NCBI GenBank assembly: GCA_030015575.1
Contig: CM057344.1
Span: 186,079,044 to 186,143,043, forward strand
Source: Agapanthus africanus
Lineage: Eukaryota; Streptophyta; Magnoliopsida; Asparagales; Amaryllidaceae
Length of the DNA stretch: 64,000 nt
Direction of reading: 5' to 3'
Shown: positions 34,677-48,260 of the stretch, piece by piece
How positions within the stretch are numbered: position 1 is the stretch's first letter
How the letters are laid out: each line of letters starts with the position of its first letter
Program-made: the position numbers and the translations under genes
Notes under the pieces: model-generated
The model's input: only the letters and a program-made list of their open reading frames with translations
Databases searched by the model: none
What the model was told of the DNA's origin: nothing

Positions 34677-36149
34677 AATTCCCCCAAACTTAATTTCGAT
34701 CGTCTCGGGCGAACTGTTTTATTAAAAAGAGAAGGAGAAAATACAGAAAGAGAAAAACTAACTAGCACACTTTCGTAGGCAACACGATTGCACTGAGCAC
34801 GTGCAACAAGCCTTTAAACCTCTAGGTGTCCCTAGTAGGAGGAGTGTTGTCTCCTGAGGGTTTTCAGCGGATTGCACCCACAAAATCCAATAATAAAAGA
34901 AAGATCATGAATATTACATTTAAAGAAAAGAATCGTAAAAGAAAAGCTTTGAAAATTAGGGTTTCCAACTAAGCTAGCTTTTCGGTTGTCATGAGCCATA
35001 TCTTAATGGTCATGAAAAGATATTAGAAATCACGTCCTCCCTCAATAAAACATCGTCTTATTCTTCATTCCTATCTTTCTTCCAAACATCGATCATATAA
35101 CCCTGCGTGTGTGTAAAGACATCCCTACACCCGGAGAATTCAATTCAAGCTATCATACTCTTGCCCATCAGCCTCAGTACTTTTTAATTAATAAATATTT
35201 AGATGAGATTGCTCACACACTTTCATGCGACCGCTAATACTTCTTGAGGTACTAACCGACCGATTACTCCTGTGCTTGCTTATTTGGTGTATTTTCCTCG
35301 TCTTGCACCACTTCAGGCATAGCAGTGACTCCCAGACCTGTTGGCCTTAGGGCACTAGGTGAAGAAGCACCCTCGCTATACATTTTTATTGCCCTCGGTG
35401 ATAACAAAAGCAGTGTCCATTTTTCTCACCACTTTATATATATATATATTATTTTTATATTTATTTTTTTCTTTTTATTTCCTTCATACATCGGCTTTAA
35501 GACAAGAGTATTTCAAGGTATCCTCTACTATCCCAGGCTTCAAGACGTGTGTAAGTGCGAATAGCAGGGTAGCAACGTTCAAAATGTTTGGCTTCCAGAA
35601 TAGAAACTATTTTTCAGACTTATTTTTATCCTCAGATTAATGACGTCCTTCATCTTACTAACCCTTGGGACAACGGCTCATAACTACTTATTACTAGTTC
35701 GTACAAGAAAACTTCTAATTTTCTTAGTTTTCTTAAATTTTTCTAATCTCATGGATGTAATTGTTCACTATCTAAACTTTTATTATCTTATTTATGTACA
35801 AAAAAGTTTGTAAATATTAAAATATTTTTATATTTGAAAATTTTTAAATTTTTGTGGGTTTTGAAATTTTTTTTAAATTTTTATAGATTTTTAAAAGAAA
35901 TGTTTTGTGCTTATACAAATGATATGTAAATGATGCAAAAATAAGCACAAACCTCCCCCAAACTTGATTTCAACAGTGTTCTCACTGTTGCCAATCGCTA
36001 TACCTACAACAACTGTAAGCCTGGGGGGAATTATTAGTAGGGGCAAAATATATAAGTGAAGAACTTCCCCCAAACTTATTCTTTTCACTCACCTCCATTC
36101 AAAAGATGATGCAATGATATACTGGATATGAAGGTGAGACGGAGGAATT
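34677..36149 (-). other. Gypsy region between pol and the 3' LTR, with three polypurine-like tracts
   Basis: The polypurine tract next to the LTR reads AAGTTTGGGGGAATT on the minus strand (34677-34691). Two more AAGTTTGGGGGA-type tracts lie at about 35952-35967 and 36064-36077. The rest is A/T-rich, with a TA repeat near 35433-35450 and no convincing frame. An env-like gene is not seen. Confidence 0.75.
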
Positions 36150-39100
36150 TTAATCCAAATAAACTGGCTCTTGTAAGAACAAGAGCTCCTCCGTGGGGTC
36201 AGTGGAAAAATACGGCTTTAGTCTATGTCCATTCACTTTGAAAAATGTGCCGTTTTTAACATTTTCTATTTCTACTGCCCCGTGCGGGTATACAGACCGC
36301 ACAATAAAAGGTCCCTTCCATCGAGATCGGAGCTTACCCGCGTGAAGGTGTAATCGTGAATCATAAAGAAGGACTTGTTGACCAAGTGAAAATGTTTTCC
36401 TCAAAATGTTTTTATCGTGAAAAACCTTAGTCCTATTCTTTACAATTACAGTGTTATCATAAGCTTCATCGCGGAGTTCGCATAGCTCATTAAGTTGCAG
36501 CTTCCGAAAGTTACAGGCTTCTTTTAGATCAAAGTTTATTTCCTTTATAGCCCACAATGCTTTATGCTCTATCTCGACGGGTAAATGACATGCCTTCCCA
36601 AACACTATCCTATATAGAGACATCCCTAGGTCGGTTTTATATGCAGTCCTGAATGCCCAAAGAGCATCCGTCAATTTGGTCGACCAGTCTTTTCTATTCT
36701 TAGCAACAGTTTTCTCCAGGATAAGTTTGATCTGTCTGTTCGAAATTTCAGCCTGCCCGCTCGTTTGGGGATGATAGTGTGTAGAAAGTCGGTGGTTGAT
36801 TGCGTATTTCCGCATCAGAGTCTCGAAAGACTTGTTGCAGAAATGTGTCCCATTATCGCTAATAATAGCACGTGGGTGTCCAAATCGCGAAAAGATATTC
36901 TCTTTTAAGAACTTAATGACAACTTTCTTGTCATTAGTGCGACATGGAATGGCTTCAACCCACTTTGAGTCATAATCAACCGTCAGCAGTATGTACAAAT
37001 TCCCAAAGGAGTTGGGAAAAGGACCCATAAAATTAATGCCCCAAACATCGAATATTTCAACAACCAGAATGGGTTGGTGAGGCATTTCATTTCTCCGGGA
37101 TATTCTACCCGTGTACTGACACTGTGTACAGGTTTTGCAATAGTCAAATGCGTCCTTTAATAAGGTCGGCCAATAAAATCCACATTGCAAAACCTTTTCC
37201 GCCGTCTTTTTAGGACCGAAGTGACCCCCACAGGCCTGATCATGACAAAAAGAAAGAACACTCTTGAACTCTTCTTTCGGGACACACCGGCGAATGATCT
37301 GATCAGGACAATATTTAAACAAGTAGGGATCATCCCAGTAAAAGTGTTTTACTTGGGATAGAAAACGGTATTTGTCCTGTTTTGACCAATCGCTCGGTAT
37401 AAGTCCCGTGACAAGATAGTTCACAATATCCCTGAACCATGGTTCAGCGGATACGTTCAAGAGTTGTTCATCAGGGAACGAATCATTGATCGGCAGGGTC
37501 ACAGGGGAAGAAATGATGCGTGATAGATGGTCGGCTACTACGTTTTCACATCCTTTCTTATCTTTGATAACAAGATCAAATTCTTGTAACAGAAGGATCC
37601 AACGTATTAGTTGACTTTTTGCATCTTTCTTCGCTAAAAGATGTTTTAGGGAGGAATGGTCAGTGTACACAACAATAGATGAGCCAATTAAGTAAGGCCT
37701 GAATTTTTCTAATGCAAATACAACCGCTAAAATTTCTTTCTCGGTGGTTGTATAGCTGATTTGTGCATCGTTCAGGGTCTTACTTGCATAGTAGATCACT
37801 TGTGGCATCTTTTCAATGTGCTGTCCTAAGACTGCACCTACTGCAAAGTCGAATGCATCACACATCAGCTCAAAGAGGTAGTCCCAATTTGGAGACGATA
37901 GAACGGGGGCTGAAGTGAGTGAGTGTTTAAGTGAGTCGAAAGCTGTCTCGCAGTCCGAGTCAAAGTGGAAGGTCGTATCCTTGGCCAGGAGAAGAGTTAA
38001 AGGTCTAGCAATTTTGCTAAAGTCCTTAATGAATCTCCTATAAAAGCCCGCATGGCCAAGGAAAGATCGAATATCTTTGACGCTTTTGGGATGAGGGAGG
38101 TTTTGAATGACATCTATCTTAGCTCTGTCAACCTCAATGCCTTTCTGTGAAATAACATGTCCAAGTACAATTCCTTCTAGGACCATGAAATGGCATTTTT
38201 CCCAGTTCAAAGTCAAGTTCTTCTCTTTGCAACGAGTAAGAACAGCGTCAAGATTCGATAGGCAATCAGAAAAAGAGTCTCCAAAAATCGAGAAATCGTC
38301 CATAAAGATCTCCAGAAAATTCTCTACCATATCAGAGAATATCCCCATCATACACCGCTGAAAGGTAGCGGGAGCATTGCATAACCCAAAGGGCATGCGA
38401 CTGTAAGCAAAGGTACCAAAAGGACAAGTAAAAGTGGTTTTATCTTGATCCTTTTTGGCGATGGGGACCTGATTATAGCCTGAGTACCCGTCCATAAAGC
38501 AATAATACCCTGGTTCTGCTAAGCGTTCCAGCATTTGATCAATGAATGGTAGAGGAAAGTGGTCTTTCCTCGTGGCAGCATTGAGTTTTCTATAATCAAT
38601 ACATACACGCCACCCAGTTTGGGTGCGTGTCTGAATCAACTCATTTGCCTCATTGGTTATAACAGTGATGCCGGATTTCTTAGGAACGACATGTATAGGA
38701 CTCACCCATTGGCTATCGGAGATAGGGTATATAATACCATTATCTAGGCATTTGACGATCTCTTTCATCACCGCTTCCTTCATGACGGGATTTAACCGTC
38801 TCTGTGGTTCTCGGGTTGGTCTGGCATCATCCATCACATGTATATGATGTTCAACTATCAAGGGACTAATCCCTTTGATGTCCGCCATGGTCCGACCGAA
38901 CGCCTCTTTATTAGATCTCAATACCGATAAAAGTGCATTCTCTTGCTCTGATGCAAGAGATGCGGAAATGATAACCGGTAAAGACTCATTCTCACCAAGA
39001 TATGCATATTTAAGGTGAGAAGGTAAAATTTTGAGATCTAATGTGGGCGGAGAAATAATAGAAGGAGAGATCATCGAATGATTTTTGGAATTACAAAGAA

Positions 39101-41603
39101 GCTCAGAGCCTGTGAAAGATACAGACTCGGGTGGAGTAAAGTCAGGAGTATAGGACTCAAGTGTAGGAAAAGTGTCCTCACTAAGATCATGTGTAAGATC
39201 AAGCAGAGATGCGGTAATGTCGTCGAGATCTAGAAAGCAAAGATCCTCAGCTCCACAACTATCGGGAGCGATCTCGTGGACAGAGCACACATCTAAAATA
39301 TGAGCAGAGGGTTCTGATGGCTGACTTCCAACTTTGTAGATATTTAGTTCAATGGTTATATTTCCAAATGATAAGTTCATTGAACCATTTCTACAATTTA
39401 TAACAGCATTGGAAATGGCAAGGAAAGGACGACCCAGAATCACCGGAATTTGGCCCCGGGGGTTTGCTACAGGCTGTTTATCGAGTACAATGAAGTCTAC
39501 AGGGAAAACAAATTCCCCGACCTTTATCAACACATTCTCTAGTTCACCCCTTGGTTTGGTGATTGAACGGTCTGCCATTTGGAGAGTGCAGTGAGCAGGT
39601 TTCAACTCTCCAATCCCTAATTGCTCATATACAGAATATGGAAGTAGGTTAACACTTGCGCCAAGGTCTAAAAGAGCACGATTTATGTTTTTACCCCCAA
39701 TAGAAATCAATATCGTAGGACATCCTGGGTCCTTACGTTTCTTTGGTAGCTGGGGGATAAAAGCAGTGCTGATATTATTAGACATGAAGACCTTCATCGG
39801 CACTTGAGTCTTCCTCTTCCTAGTGCACAAGACCTTAAGAATTTTCGCATAACCGGGGACTTGTTGAATCGCATCTAGGAGAGGGATGTTGATGTTAACC
39901 TGTTTGAACATTTCTATTATTTTCTCCATATGTGGACTCGTTCTATTACCCCTTAACCGATTCGGGTAAGGTGCTTTCGCAATGAGCGTCGGGTCCATCA
40001 TAGGAGAAGGAAGAGGGGGTAGACGAGATCCCAAAAGAGGTGTGGGGATCGTCTGTGGAGAACTAGAAGGGCTATACTGAGGTGTCGAGCCTAGTGGGAA
40101 ATGGAGAATAGGCTCGCGAGAAGGTGGTGTGGTAGAAGAAGAAGGATCAGAAGGAGAAGTGTGTGTGTGTGTGTGTGGAAAGGTCTCAGCCGGGGTGTTG
40201 ATATGATTTTCAGTATCATCAACTTCTTCCCCAACATGGTTGTTCAGCACTCTTCCCGATCTCAACGTTGTGACGGCATTTACATTGTAATGCCCAGGAT
40301 TCTGTAGGGGTTGAGAGGGAAGTTTCCCTTTTTCTCTCGCACTCATTTCGGCTTTAAGTCGTGCGATTTCAGCTTCCATCGTTCTGATACTCTCAGCTTG
40401 GGACGCTGAGTTTTTCTTTATCTCACCGACGGAAGATCTAACCTCAGCCGAAACCTCTATGAAATTTGACAAAAGTGATTTCATGGTTTGAGTTAATTGA
40501 GAGAACTCGTCAGAACAGGTCATAGGATTAGACTGTGCAGGAGTGTTGACCTGATTTTGGAAGTTTTGTGACTGGTAGGGGTGCTGAGTGAGTTGAAGGG
40601 GTTGCTGTGGTGGAGGAAGAACCCTTTGAAATTGATTTGTGTTTGGAACCGTGTTTGGAGATTGGTTTTGGTTCCAAGCAAAATTTGGGTGATTCCTCCA
40701 ACCCTGATTGTACGTGGAAGAATATGGATCGTTTCGAGGTCTTTGAAATGCGGCATTAGAATGCTCGTGACCTTGAAACGCAGAGTTTAATGGACATTCT
40801 TCCGTTAAGTGAGACGGATCAGAACAGCACCCACAAACAGTTTTGGGGAGCGACATTGGGTTTAGGGAGGCTGCTGCAAATTTGTGTTCCATAGCGTCGA
40901 GCTTCTTTTGCATTGCTGCCATTTTAGCTCGAACACCTATGGACACATCTATTTGGTGTACGCCACCCCTATTCAATGGTTGGGTTCCACTCTCCCACTG
41001 TAGTGATTTTTCAGCGAACTCTTCTAAATACCTCCAAGCTTCCCCATCATCTTTGGTCATAAAAGTACCTTGACACATGTTTTCAAGGCTCTGTTTAGTG
41101 TTTGGGTTAATGCCCTCATAAATGATTCGGCAAAGCTCCCATCTCGGGATGCCGTGATGAGGACACTGAACCAATAGATCCTTGAAACGTTCAAAGCATT
41201 TTGAAAATGGTTCAGTAGGGAGCTGGGTAAATTGATTCAGTTCGCTACGGATTCGAGCTGTCTTTTGTATTAGGTAAAATTTCTTAAGGAATGCAGCGAC
41301 AAATTCTTCCCAATTTGTGATAGAGTGTGCGGTAGTGTTATATAGCCACTTCTCGGCTATATCGCACAAAGTAAATGGAAGAAGTCGTAGACGCATAGCA
41401 TCCACTAAAAGTTGTGACGTACCCATCATTGCGCATACGTTTTCAAATTTGGTAATGAAAACGTAAGCGTCCTCAGTCTCGAGTCCGTGGAATTTGGGTA
41501 AAAGATTGATATACTGGGGCTTAATCTCAAAGTTATCCCCGTTGGCTGGTGGTGTGGATAAGCAGGTCGAATAGGATAGCACCTCTCCTGGAGAGAGATG
41601 CAC
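36150..41603 (-). CDS. Gypsy Gag-Pol polyprotein
   Basis: 1817 codons. Gag capsid region about residues 25-200 (retrotransposon gag fold with FERFKDLL), one CCHC zinc knuckle near 257-270, and a proline/serine-rich stretch about 430-540 that includes an HTHTHT run from a GT microsatellite (40159-40177). Then protease with [14 protein letters not shown] near 640, reverse transcriptase about 930-1180 with [13 protein letters not shown] and an FMDD box near 1100, RNase H about 1200-1320 with [11 protein letters not shown], and integrase with an HHCC region about 1455-1500 and SDNGTHFC near 1585. In life it forms cytoplasmic particles and copies and inserts the element. The start is the first methionine in frame; the family's usual Gag may begin further upstream. 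Confidence 0.95.
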   Translation of the reverse strand: MHLSPGEVLSYSTCLSTPPANGDNFEIKPQYINLLPKFHGLETEDAYVFITKFENVCAMMGTSQLLVDAMRLRLLPFTLCDIAEKWLYNTTAHSITNWEEFVAAFLKKFYLIQKTARIRSELNQFTQLPTEPFSKCFERFKDLLVQCPHHGIPRWELCRIIYEGINPNTKQSLENMCQGTFMTKDDGEAWRYLEEFAEKSLQWESGTQPLNRGGVHQIDVSIGVRAKMAAMQKKLDAMEHKFAAASLNPMSLPKTVCGCCSDPSHLTEECPLNSAFQGHEHSNAAFQRPRNDPYSSTYNQGWRNHPNFAWNQNQSPNTVPNTNQFQRVLPPPQQPLQLTQHPYQSQNFQNQVNTPAQSNPMTCSDEFSQLTQTMKSLLSNFIEVSAEVRSSVGEIKKNSASQAESIRTMEAEIARLKAEMSAREKGKLPSQPLQNPGHYNVNAVTTLRSGRVLNNHVGEEVDDTENHINTPAETFPHTHTHTSPSDPSSSTTPPSREPILHFPLGSTPQYSPSSSPQTIPTPLLGSRLPPLPSPMMDPTLIAKAPYPNRLRGNRTSPHMEKIIEMFKQVNINIPLLDAIQQVPGYAKILKVLCTRKRKTQVPMKVFMSNNISTAFIPQLPKKRKDPGCPTILISIGGKNINRALLDLGASVNLLPYSVYEQLGIGELKPAHCTLQMADRSITKPRGELENVLIKVGEFVFPVDFIVLDKQPVANPRGQIPVILGRPFLAISNAVINCRNGSMNLSFGNITIELNIYKVGSQPSEPSAHILDVCSVHEIAPDSCGAEDLCFLDLDDITASLLDLTHDLSEDTFPTLESYTPDFTPPESVSFTGSELLCNSKNHSMISPSIISPPTLDLKILPSHLKYAYLGENESLPVIISASLASEQENALLSVLRSNKEAFGRTMADIKGISPLIVEHHIHVMDDARPTREPQRRLNPVMKEAVMKEIVKCLDNGIIYPISDSQWVSPIHVVPKKSGITVITNEANELIQTRTQTGWRVCIDYRKLNAATRKDHFPLPFIDQMLERLAEPGYYCFMDGYSGYNQVPIAKKDQDKTTFTCPFGTFAYSRMPFGLCNAPATFQRCMMGIFSDMVENFLEIFMDDFSIFGDSFSDCLSNLDAVLTRCKEKNLTLNWEKCHFMVLEGIVLGHVISQKGIEVDRAKIDVIQNLPHPKSVKDIRSFLGHAGFYRRFIKDFSKIARPLTLLLAKDTTFHFDSDCETAFDSLKHSLTSAPVLSSPNWDYLFELMCDAFDFAVGAVLGQHIEKMPQVIYYASKTLNDAQISYTTTEKEILAVVFALEKFRPYLIGSSIVVYTDHSSLKHLLAKKDAKSQLIRWILLLQEFDLVIKDKKGCENVVADHLSRIISSPVTLPINDSFPDEQLLNVSAEPWFRDIVNYLVTGLIPSDWSKQDKYRFLSQVKHFYWDDPYLFKYCPDQIIRRCVPKEEFKSVLSFCHDQACGGHFGPKKTAEKVLQCGFYWPTLLKDAFDYCKTCTQCQYTGRISRRNEMPHQPILVVEIFDVWGINFMGPFPNSFGNLYILLTVDYDSKWVEAIPCRTNDKKVVIKFLKENIFSRFGHPRAIISDNGTHFCNKSFETLMRKYAINHRLSTHYHPQTSGQAEISNRQIKLILEKTVAKNRKDWSTKLTDALWAFRTAYKTDLGMSLYRIVFGKACHLPVEIEHKALWAIKEINFDLKEACNFRKLQLNELCELRDEAYDNTVIVKNRTKVFHDKNILRKTFSLGQQVLLYDSRLHLHAGKLRSRWKGPFIVRSVYPHGAVEIENVKNGTFFKVNGHRLKPYFSTDPTEELLFLQEPVYLD

Positions 41604-42744
41604 AGTGGATTCTGCGCACCAACGGACGGCGGCAGATTAGGGTTAAAGAAGTTTGATGGATTCGGATCCATCGGAGTGGGTGTGGTAGTGGGTAAAGAAA
41701 AGGTAAATGGAGAAATATCGACTTCGGAGTCGATAAAGGGTACGCGGACTAAACGGGCACTAGAATCCCGTGTCCAGCCTATCTTGCACTAAAATGGGTT
41801 AGTACAAGTGGCAGCGTTGACTTATAATTAGGGGTATGAATGAATGCGGTGTTTGCTTTTGAAAAAGGGACGGATTTTTGAAAAAATGATGCGACACAAC
41901 AAATGCAGCACACAAAAACCCTAGAATCTAGTGGTCACCTAGGTCCGGATCTAGACCGCTCCTAACTGCCAAAAGACAAGTCGCAGGATAGAATCCTCCA
42001 CTGCCTCTTTGTCCCCCTGTGGCCGGATAAGTGCCAGGTAAGTGGGAAGGTACTCCACTACGTAAGTAGTGGGCCTAATTAAAAACCACTAGCCTTAGAC
42101 ACCATAAGAAAACGCGGATAAGCAATGAATTACCCATGGCCTTCTTCTGTGCTAATTGAGCGCGACGGTCCTTAGAGTCATCTCTAGATATTTTTTAGTT
42201 AATGTGGGTCAATGCGGATGCAAGTTTTGCGATTTTCGGGGCCTAGGAAGGGTAATGAACTCCCCACCTAATTTGGATTTGGCCATGCCCCTTAATATCC
42301 GTATTAGAATGCAAACAACCAAGAATCAAAATCACGCACAAATTTAATCTTGCTTTTTACGGCGCTGCGATTATTTGCAAAGAAACCTGCAGAAAATTAT
42401 TAGTTGGAGCTAAAAAGAGGAGAGAGGAGAAGGTAAGAAAGTATCTGAGAGAAAAATTTCACAGTGATCGCTTCACCAAGCCGCGGTTCCGCCGCAATAG
42501 GGGGCTCCCACCGCCCTTTCGCGGTCCTATGTGCTGATCACTTCGCAAAAATTCAACAGAAGCTTCCTGTTGATAACTCCAGCTCTCGGGAATTTTCCAA
42601 AAATTTTCTTCAACTGCCAAACAGCTCCAGAATTCCTTGCAATGAACCACAACAAATCGTTTAGGGTTTGCACGAATTTTGATCTAAAAATCACAATGGA
42701 ATAAATCTTTCAATTCAACTTTAATATGAAACGAATTAGCGCGC
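41604..42744 (-). other. Gypsy leader
   Basis: About 1.1 kb between the primer site and the first methionine of Gag-Pol. It holds the half GC-rich motif at 42481-42495, about 250 bases from the primer site. The part next to 41604 reads open into Gag in another frame (41426-41671), probably a shadow. Confidence 0.7.
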
Positions 42745-42764
42745 GATCCCCGGCAACGGCGCCA
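42745..42764 (-). other. Gypsy primer-binding site (tRNA-Asp type)
   Basis: The minus strand reads TGGCGCCGTTGCCGGGGATC, two bases from the 5' LTR. This complements the 3' end of plant tRNA-Asp, the primer known for Athila/Tat elements. Confidence 0.88.
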
Positions 42765-42766
42765 TT

Positions 42767-44663
42767 TGATTGATCGTAAAATTCGAGACTGTGTAAGTAA
42801 ATCAACTCAAATGATCCCTTATAACGGTTTCATTTGATTGTAAAGAATTCTTGTTTGTGTAAATCGAATAAAGCGAATAAGTTTCTATGTGTTGGTAATT
42901 AGAAAATGTATAGAATCACAATCAAAGAATTATATTTGACCGCAATCAATTACGGTGTCAGTTGTAGATCGTAAGCGAGTGCGGATCGTCCACAGGGATT
43001 GTGCGATTCGTTTCAATGTTCGATTTGTTTGAATTGAAAAGTTAATTGCGAAGAAAAGAAAGCATGATTCAAGATTTATCAATTGTTTCAAGTGTCACTA
43101 TTCTATTCAAGAATCAAGAAAAAGTTAAACAATCAAGAATCGGGTTTCGAAGATATTTCCAACCAAATGTCAAGAATCTAAATGAGGCTCGTAGGAATCG
43201 ATCGGATCTATAGACGTGATGTAATCTCAAGATATCGTGTTCTTGTCCTTCGAAGAATTGAAACTAGATCGATGATTATCGACGAGAGTTAGGGCTTTCT
43301 CGTGAAACTAGGGTTTCATCATTTAACCCTTGTTCTTTCGTCGATATCATTCACATTCTAGCCTCTAGCAATTTCAAGAAACGATCGTAAGTCCCCAATC
43401 TTGAGCGATAACATTCAAGAAAGCATCGCAATGAATTGGGTTGTCGGTTCTTGAACTTGCTAGGGTTTACAAAACTCGTAGGATTCAAGAATCGATTTAA
43501 GATATGTTACATCATCATTCTATTGATCGTCTCGACTCCTTGACGAGCGGAGTATTACTCAAACATCACAACAAGAATTACAACTAGAAATTTAGATCGA
43601 ATCATGATGCAAGAATTTAAAGAAAACAAGATAAAAGAATATCACCTTTTATTTATATCAACAATTTGATTACAGTCGCTCAAGAACTACAAGAGAAAGA
43701 ACTAAATTGTCGATCTGGCGTCGCTCGGCTCCGTGAGTCGTGGATCGGCTTAGACCACTTGCTCTGTTGAATATCGGCTCCGCTCATAAAAGGTTGCAAG
43801 GCTTCTTGCTTGATGGGGTACTCGGGATCTTGGCTTTTGATTGGAATTAGGGTTAGGATTTCACACAAGCCTTCTCACTAGACTTGTGGAAAGAGAGTGA
43901 ATTTAGATTGATACTAAAATTGGGGATCAATCAATAATCTCTTTACAAGTGAGCCTAGGGTCCTATTTATAGATCTCCCAAACCCTAGGTCTAGGTTTGA
44001 AATTACAATTCCCTCCAAAAGTTTGTTAAGGCTTCTAGAAGATAGTTTGTTAGGAGTTTTGCTTAGGCTTTAAGCTAGGATTAATTAACCTTAGAAACCC
44101 TAGTTTGCTGATCTGGCAGAAGTCTCTGGAGTATTCTGGAATTTGTCATGTCTTTCTGAAGTCTAGACCCTGAGAAAGAAATAATGCCCTGAATTTGAGG
44201 AGGTGACATGGCAAGACGGCCGTGGAACCGCGGCTCAAGCCGGCTTGCGCCACGGTTCCGCGGCCATGTTGGCTCTTTTTGGCTTGGTTCTTCTGGTGTG
44301 GTCTAGTGATGATATTTGGGGCTTCATATGATATGTTAAATTGTATTTTGTCTTTTGGATTGCTACCAGAACTGAAATCATTGAGTTGGCGTAATGTTTG
44401 AGCGATACCATGTCAATTTTGGCCTTTCTTCCGGATTTTCCTGCACAGATCTCAAAACAAGTGTTGCGCAATATAGGGATGATGCGATGCCACGAAATGC
44501 AGTCAATTTCCTTTACAGTGCCGGTTTTTAAGGTCTAACATATGTAATCTGATATTCTGCGACTGTTTTGCTAATATGTGAAATATGAATGCCGAACACT
44601 TCTGTATGAATGCGAATGATAGGGAAATTGCCGGTTAAAAGATGCAATATTTTCGACTAATCA
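42767..44663 (-). repeat. Gypsy 5' LTR
   Basis: 1897 bp, the same length as the 3' LTR and nearly identical. It is followed by CATCC at 44664-44668 and then the resumed LARD LTR. Confidence 0.95.
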
Positions 44664-47069
44664 CATCCCAAGTCAAGAGTGCGGATCAATCATCAAAATA
44701 TAGCTCGTACGTAAATCCGTCGTACGGCATCCCCAAATCTAGGTACGGGTTAATATCACATTCATCATACTATTCACCTGGTATCCTCTTTATCAAATAT
44801 CATGATCGGGGTACTGATCTACGTCTAGTACAATACTGATACCGCCTAAGTATGCATGCACGTGTATGAAACACTACGTCAAGGACCCGCTACAACGTCA
44901 TGTCGTATCTCAAATACGAACACTGCTATATCACCTATCTTACGGCCTTAAATCAAATCTCATCGACTCATCATAAATCCTAAGTACTATCCTCATTATC
45001 CATGCATGCGTATATGAATGTACATATGCATAGTCCCATACCCACGCATATATACATGTATACACATCCCAATCTGCGCACAAGAAAGTAAAGTATGCAA
45101 ATCTGTGTGTGCGTATGTGGGTATAACAACTACTCTAGGGTTTCGCAAATAACCCAAAGCTAATCCATGAACACATAATCATAACATGAATAAACATTCT
45201 CGTATCATAAAACACCTATATAACCATATATATATGAGCTACATTACGGACTGTGGGGGTGCTATACGCCATCCACCCGACTTCTCCCCGTAGATATAAA
45301 TCTACTCACCTGGTCCTCGCTAGCCTGTGCCGACGTCGCCACGCGCTTGCTTGTCGTCTCGAAGTCCACATGGGTTACCTACATATCATAACGTACCGTG
45401 TCGTATTAAAATCCGACTCATGACCCAAAACGACACGTGAATCCCACATAGGTCAAAACCTATGGTTGCTTTCACAAATCAATCCAAAAACCCTTGATGT
45501 CGGCGTACAAATGCCAAACCATCGAGAACAATCCAAACACACTCATTTGTACAATTACAAGCACTAATTATAATATAAAATAGCTTAAAATTCACAAAAA
45601 CCCCAATTTCACTTAAAAAGTCATTTTTCCGAAAATCTAGCAAGCACAAATCACCGTTTTAGTACAAAACTCGATGTATAAACGAATCTTGCGGCCACAA
45701 TATTCACTAAATATCTTAAATAAGTTATAAAAACAATTCCCATAATTTAATCTCATTAATTTCATTAAACCCAAAAACCTAGTTTGCAACAATTAAGTAA
45801 TTTGGACAATTTACATATAACAATTTGCAATTTAACACCAAAACTAGGTTTTATATATTTTAAGATGTCAAACTATACATTTCAACCTTGATGATATAAC
45901 AAAAACCCTAATTTAAAATACAACCCTCACTAGATTTTTAATTTCATCAAATGCAATAATAAAGACCTAATAAGCAAAATAGCTTAAATTGGACGATTAA
46001 AAAGTGGCAATTTGTAATATAGCAACTAGCTTAGATTTGTACATGTCATAACATATTCATCTACCCACCACAACCATAATCCCATGATAGAAACCCTAAT
46101 TTACATTCAAGCACTTTCACAAATTTTCAATCTTGAAATTGGAATCAAATAATTAGCTAATTAAACTAATTTAAAGTAGCTTATCAAAATCTAAACACTT
46201 GGGTTAGGATTATACCTCCAAACCATCAGATCAAACTTAAGATCTAGCCTCCCAAAATGCTCTCTTTCCACAAAGATCCATGCTTCAAATGCTAAGGAAT
46301 AATGGGTAAAACTTGGATTTGGAATTAGAGTTGAATTTGTATGGATTTGAAGTGATTTTTGTGGATTTTTTTGATGCAAAAATGGAGTGAGATTTGGGGA
46401 TGGGGCTGCTGCTGTAGGGATATAATTTTCGGCCAGAATTGGTGGGGGTTGGGTGAGGGAGGAGAGAGAGTGAGGTGGGGAAAGTTGAATTTAGTCAAAG
46501 TCCACTCTATTCTTACATTTTCTACTCTTTTCTTTTCTTTTCTTTTGAAAAAAAGAAGTGATTGGAGAGAGGGAGAGGGGGAGGGCTGTCATGGTGGCGC
46601 CGGCCACATAGGGAGAGGGTGAGGTGTGGGTGTGTGGGTTAGGAAAAATATAAATGCTATACCCCAATTCCCCTTAACACTAATTTCACCGAAAAAAAGC
46701 CTTTTTCTTCGATATTTTCTAAACCGTTTTGGCAAACGATTTCATTTCAAAAACCACATGATAAAATTTTATTTAATGTTTTATGATGCACAAAATTTGT
46801 TTCAACTCATTCAAATTTGTAATTTTTCCTAATTAAATGTATTAGTGACGGCTAAAAATAATATTAAAATAATTAATTTCAGAAAAATTTTCAGAAAATT
46901 TGAAATTTCACCAGTGGCTCAATAGACACCAAATACTAGCAATTACATAGCTAGAATATGTATATTTAATTTTATAATAAAGATATTTGCATTTTGATTT
47001 TTTACAGAAAATCCCCTTATTTTACCGTTTTTTTCGAAATTTCACCGAAACGATTTTCAAAACGTTACA
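44664..47069 (-). repeat. LARD 3' LTR, segment 3
   Basis: It begins with the right CATCC duplication and aligns with 52181-54585. It ends CAAAACGTTACA. ORFs such as 46359-46622 are not shared in frame with the other copy. Confidence 0.9.
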
Positions 47070-47086
47070 ATCTTCCCCCCTTAAAG
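47070..47086 (-). other. LARD polypurine tract
   Basis: The minus strand reads CTTTAAGGGGGGAAGAT directly before the LTR start TGTAACG. Confidence 0.8.
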
Positions 47087-47699
47087 AAATTCGGACCCCA
47101 AATTTAAATTAAAACTCCCCCCAAATACTAAAATATTTCAGCCAAAACCATCAAATCGCCGGGGCTCCGTAAACACATCATAGCGCAATGCATGCGCATG
47201 AGTAATGAGTAGATAACTCGAAATCAAAACTCCGTCAAACATCCCGCAATCATCGGAGTCAAGGTGAAGACACGAATGCCAAATCTCAAGCAAGACCGAT
47301 ATGCTAAAAATCGAAACTATGCATGCAAATATCAGGAGGAAATGCATGCCAAATCCTTTAAGTTGTTGTGCAATGCACATAACACTGCACAGTGGTGGAC
47401 GTCTATCACAAGAAAATAACTATATACATATATACCTTTGTTTGAAATGTGCGTTCCGCCGTTTTGGGAAACAATTTAGAAGGGTTTTTTACTTATTTTA
47501 AACGTTTCGCGTCATATCAGACACGTAGGTAAATTCTGAGACTATAGCTCGCTTTTTTTTTGGAATTCCGTTCAATAGCTATCAATGCATGCAAAATACA
47601 TTCAGGTACTGTCCTCTGACTAGTCCTGCTTAGTATGAAAACACCTCGCAATTATCATAAAAAAACGTACTGCTCTATAAGAAATCCATCCCAAAATAC

Positions 47700-48260
47700 G
47701 CGTATGAATATTACGTGCGTCTGGTGCGCACGACCAACAAAATCCATATACGTGCCATACAAGTGCACAGAAACAAGATCTAAGTGCATCGGGTGTGCAC
47801 AAAGCATCTGTCGTAGGCAACGCGTGTGCCTGACAGCAAAATCAGGTGCATCTGACATGCACGAAAAAAATCTCGATTTAGTGCATCTGGTGTGCACCAA
47901 AATCGCATCTCAAGACATGCGCTCAACATGCACGAAAACCCAAAACCAGGGGCATCCATCATGCACGAAATCATGAAATCCAATATCAAGCGCCGAACAT
48001 GCGCAAAATCAAATCAGGTGCACAAGGTGCACAAAACAAATATCGAGTATCACAATCGAAATCGAAGTCCAGTGCATCTAAGTGCACAAAAGGCGTATCA
48101 CTGCACTGCAAGCATATATAAACTATACAGAGTGCAGGAACCAAATCGTGTGCATGCATACGCACAAAATCAACTCAAATGTCTAAAACCCTAAAATCAC
48201 AAACATGTGAAACCAAAGCACGAAAACGATATCAAGTGCAACACTGTGCAAAGATCGTAA
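47700..48260. repeat. Array of about 12 short dyads, GTGCATC..TGCAC
   Basis: Each unit is an imperfect palindrome such as GTGCATCTGGTGTGCAC or GTGCATCTGACATGCAC followed by an A-rich spacer. Period is irregular, about 25-50 bp. Clear units start near 47706, 47783, 47852, 47880, 47922, 47950, 48017 and 48072. It is found only in the LARD interior. Confidence 0.7.

Larger units (their letters stand above)
32780..44663 (-). mobile_element. Athila-like Gypsy element, looks whole
   Basis: 11,884 bp with equal-length LTRs (1897 bp each), CATCC duplications, a tRNA-Asp-type primer site, a polypurine tract and one 1817-codon Gag-Pol frame. LTRs differ by about 1.4% over the first 700 bases by eye, so this is probably the youngest insertion with both ends visible. 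No chromodomain motif is evident after integrase. The 1.47 kb between pol and the 3' LTR, where Athila relatives often carry an env-like frame, is non-coding here. The Athila assignment rests on RT/integrase style and the primer type. Confidence 0.93.

Noticed and set aside
34677-36149. Env-like gene of Athila type
   Set aside because: The place is right, but no long frame or membrane-protein pattern is present.
41426-41671. Separate small gene at the Gypsy Gag start
   Set aside because: It overlaps the start of Gag-Pol in another frame and shows no domain. A shadow or leader reading is more likely.
47655-47976. Repetitive ORFs across the GTGCA/TGCAC array
   Set aside because: They are open on several frames because of the short repeat. 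The repeating unit is a DNA dyad and its period is not a multiple of three.
47700-48260. Possible CRISPR-like array
   Set aside because: Units are short imperfect palindromes at irregular spacing inside a plant retroelement. There are no uniform repeats and no cas genes.
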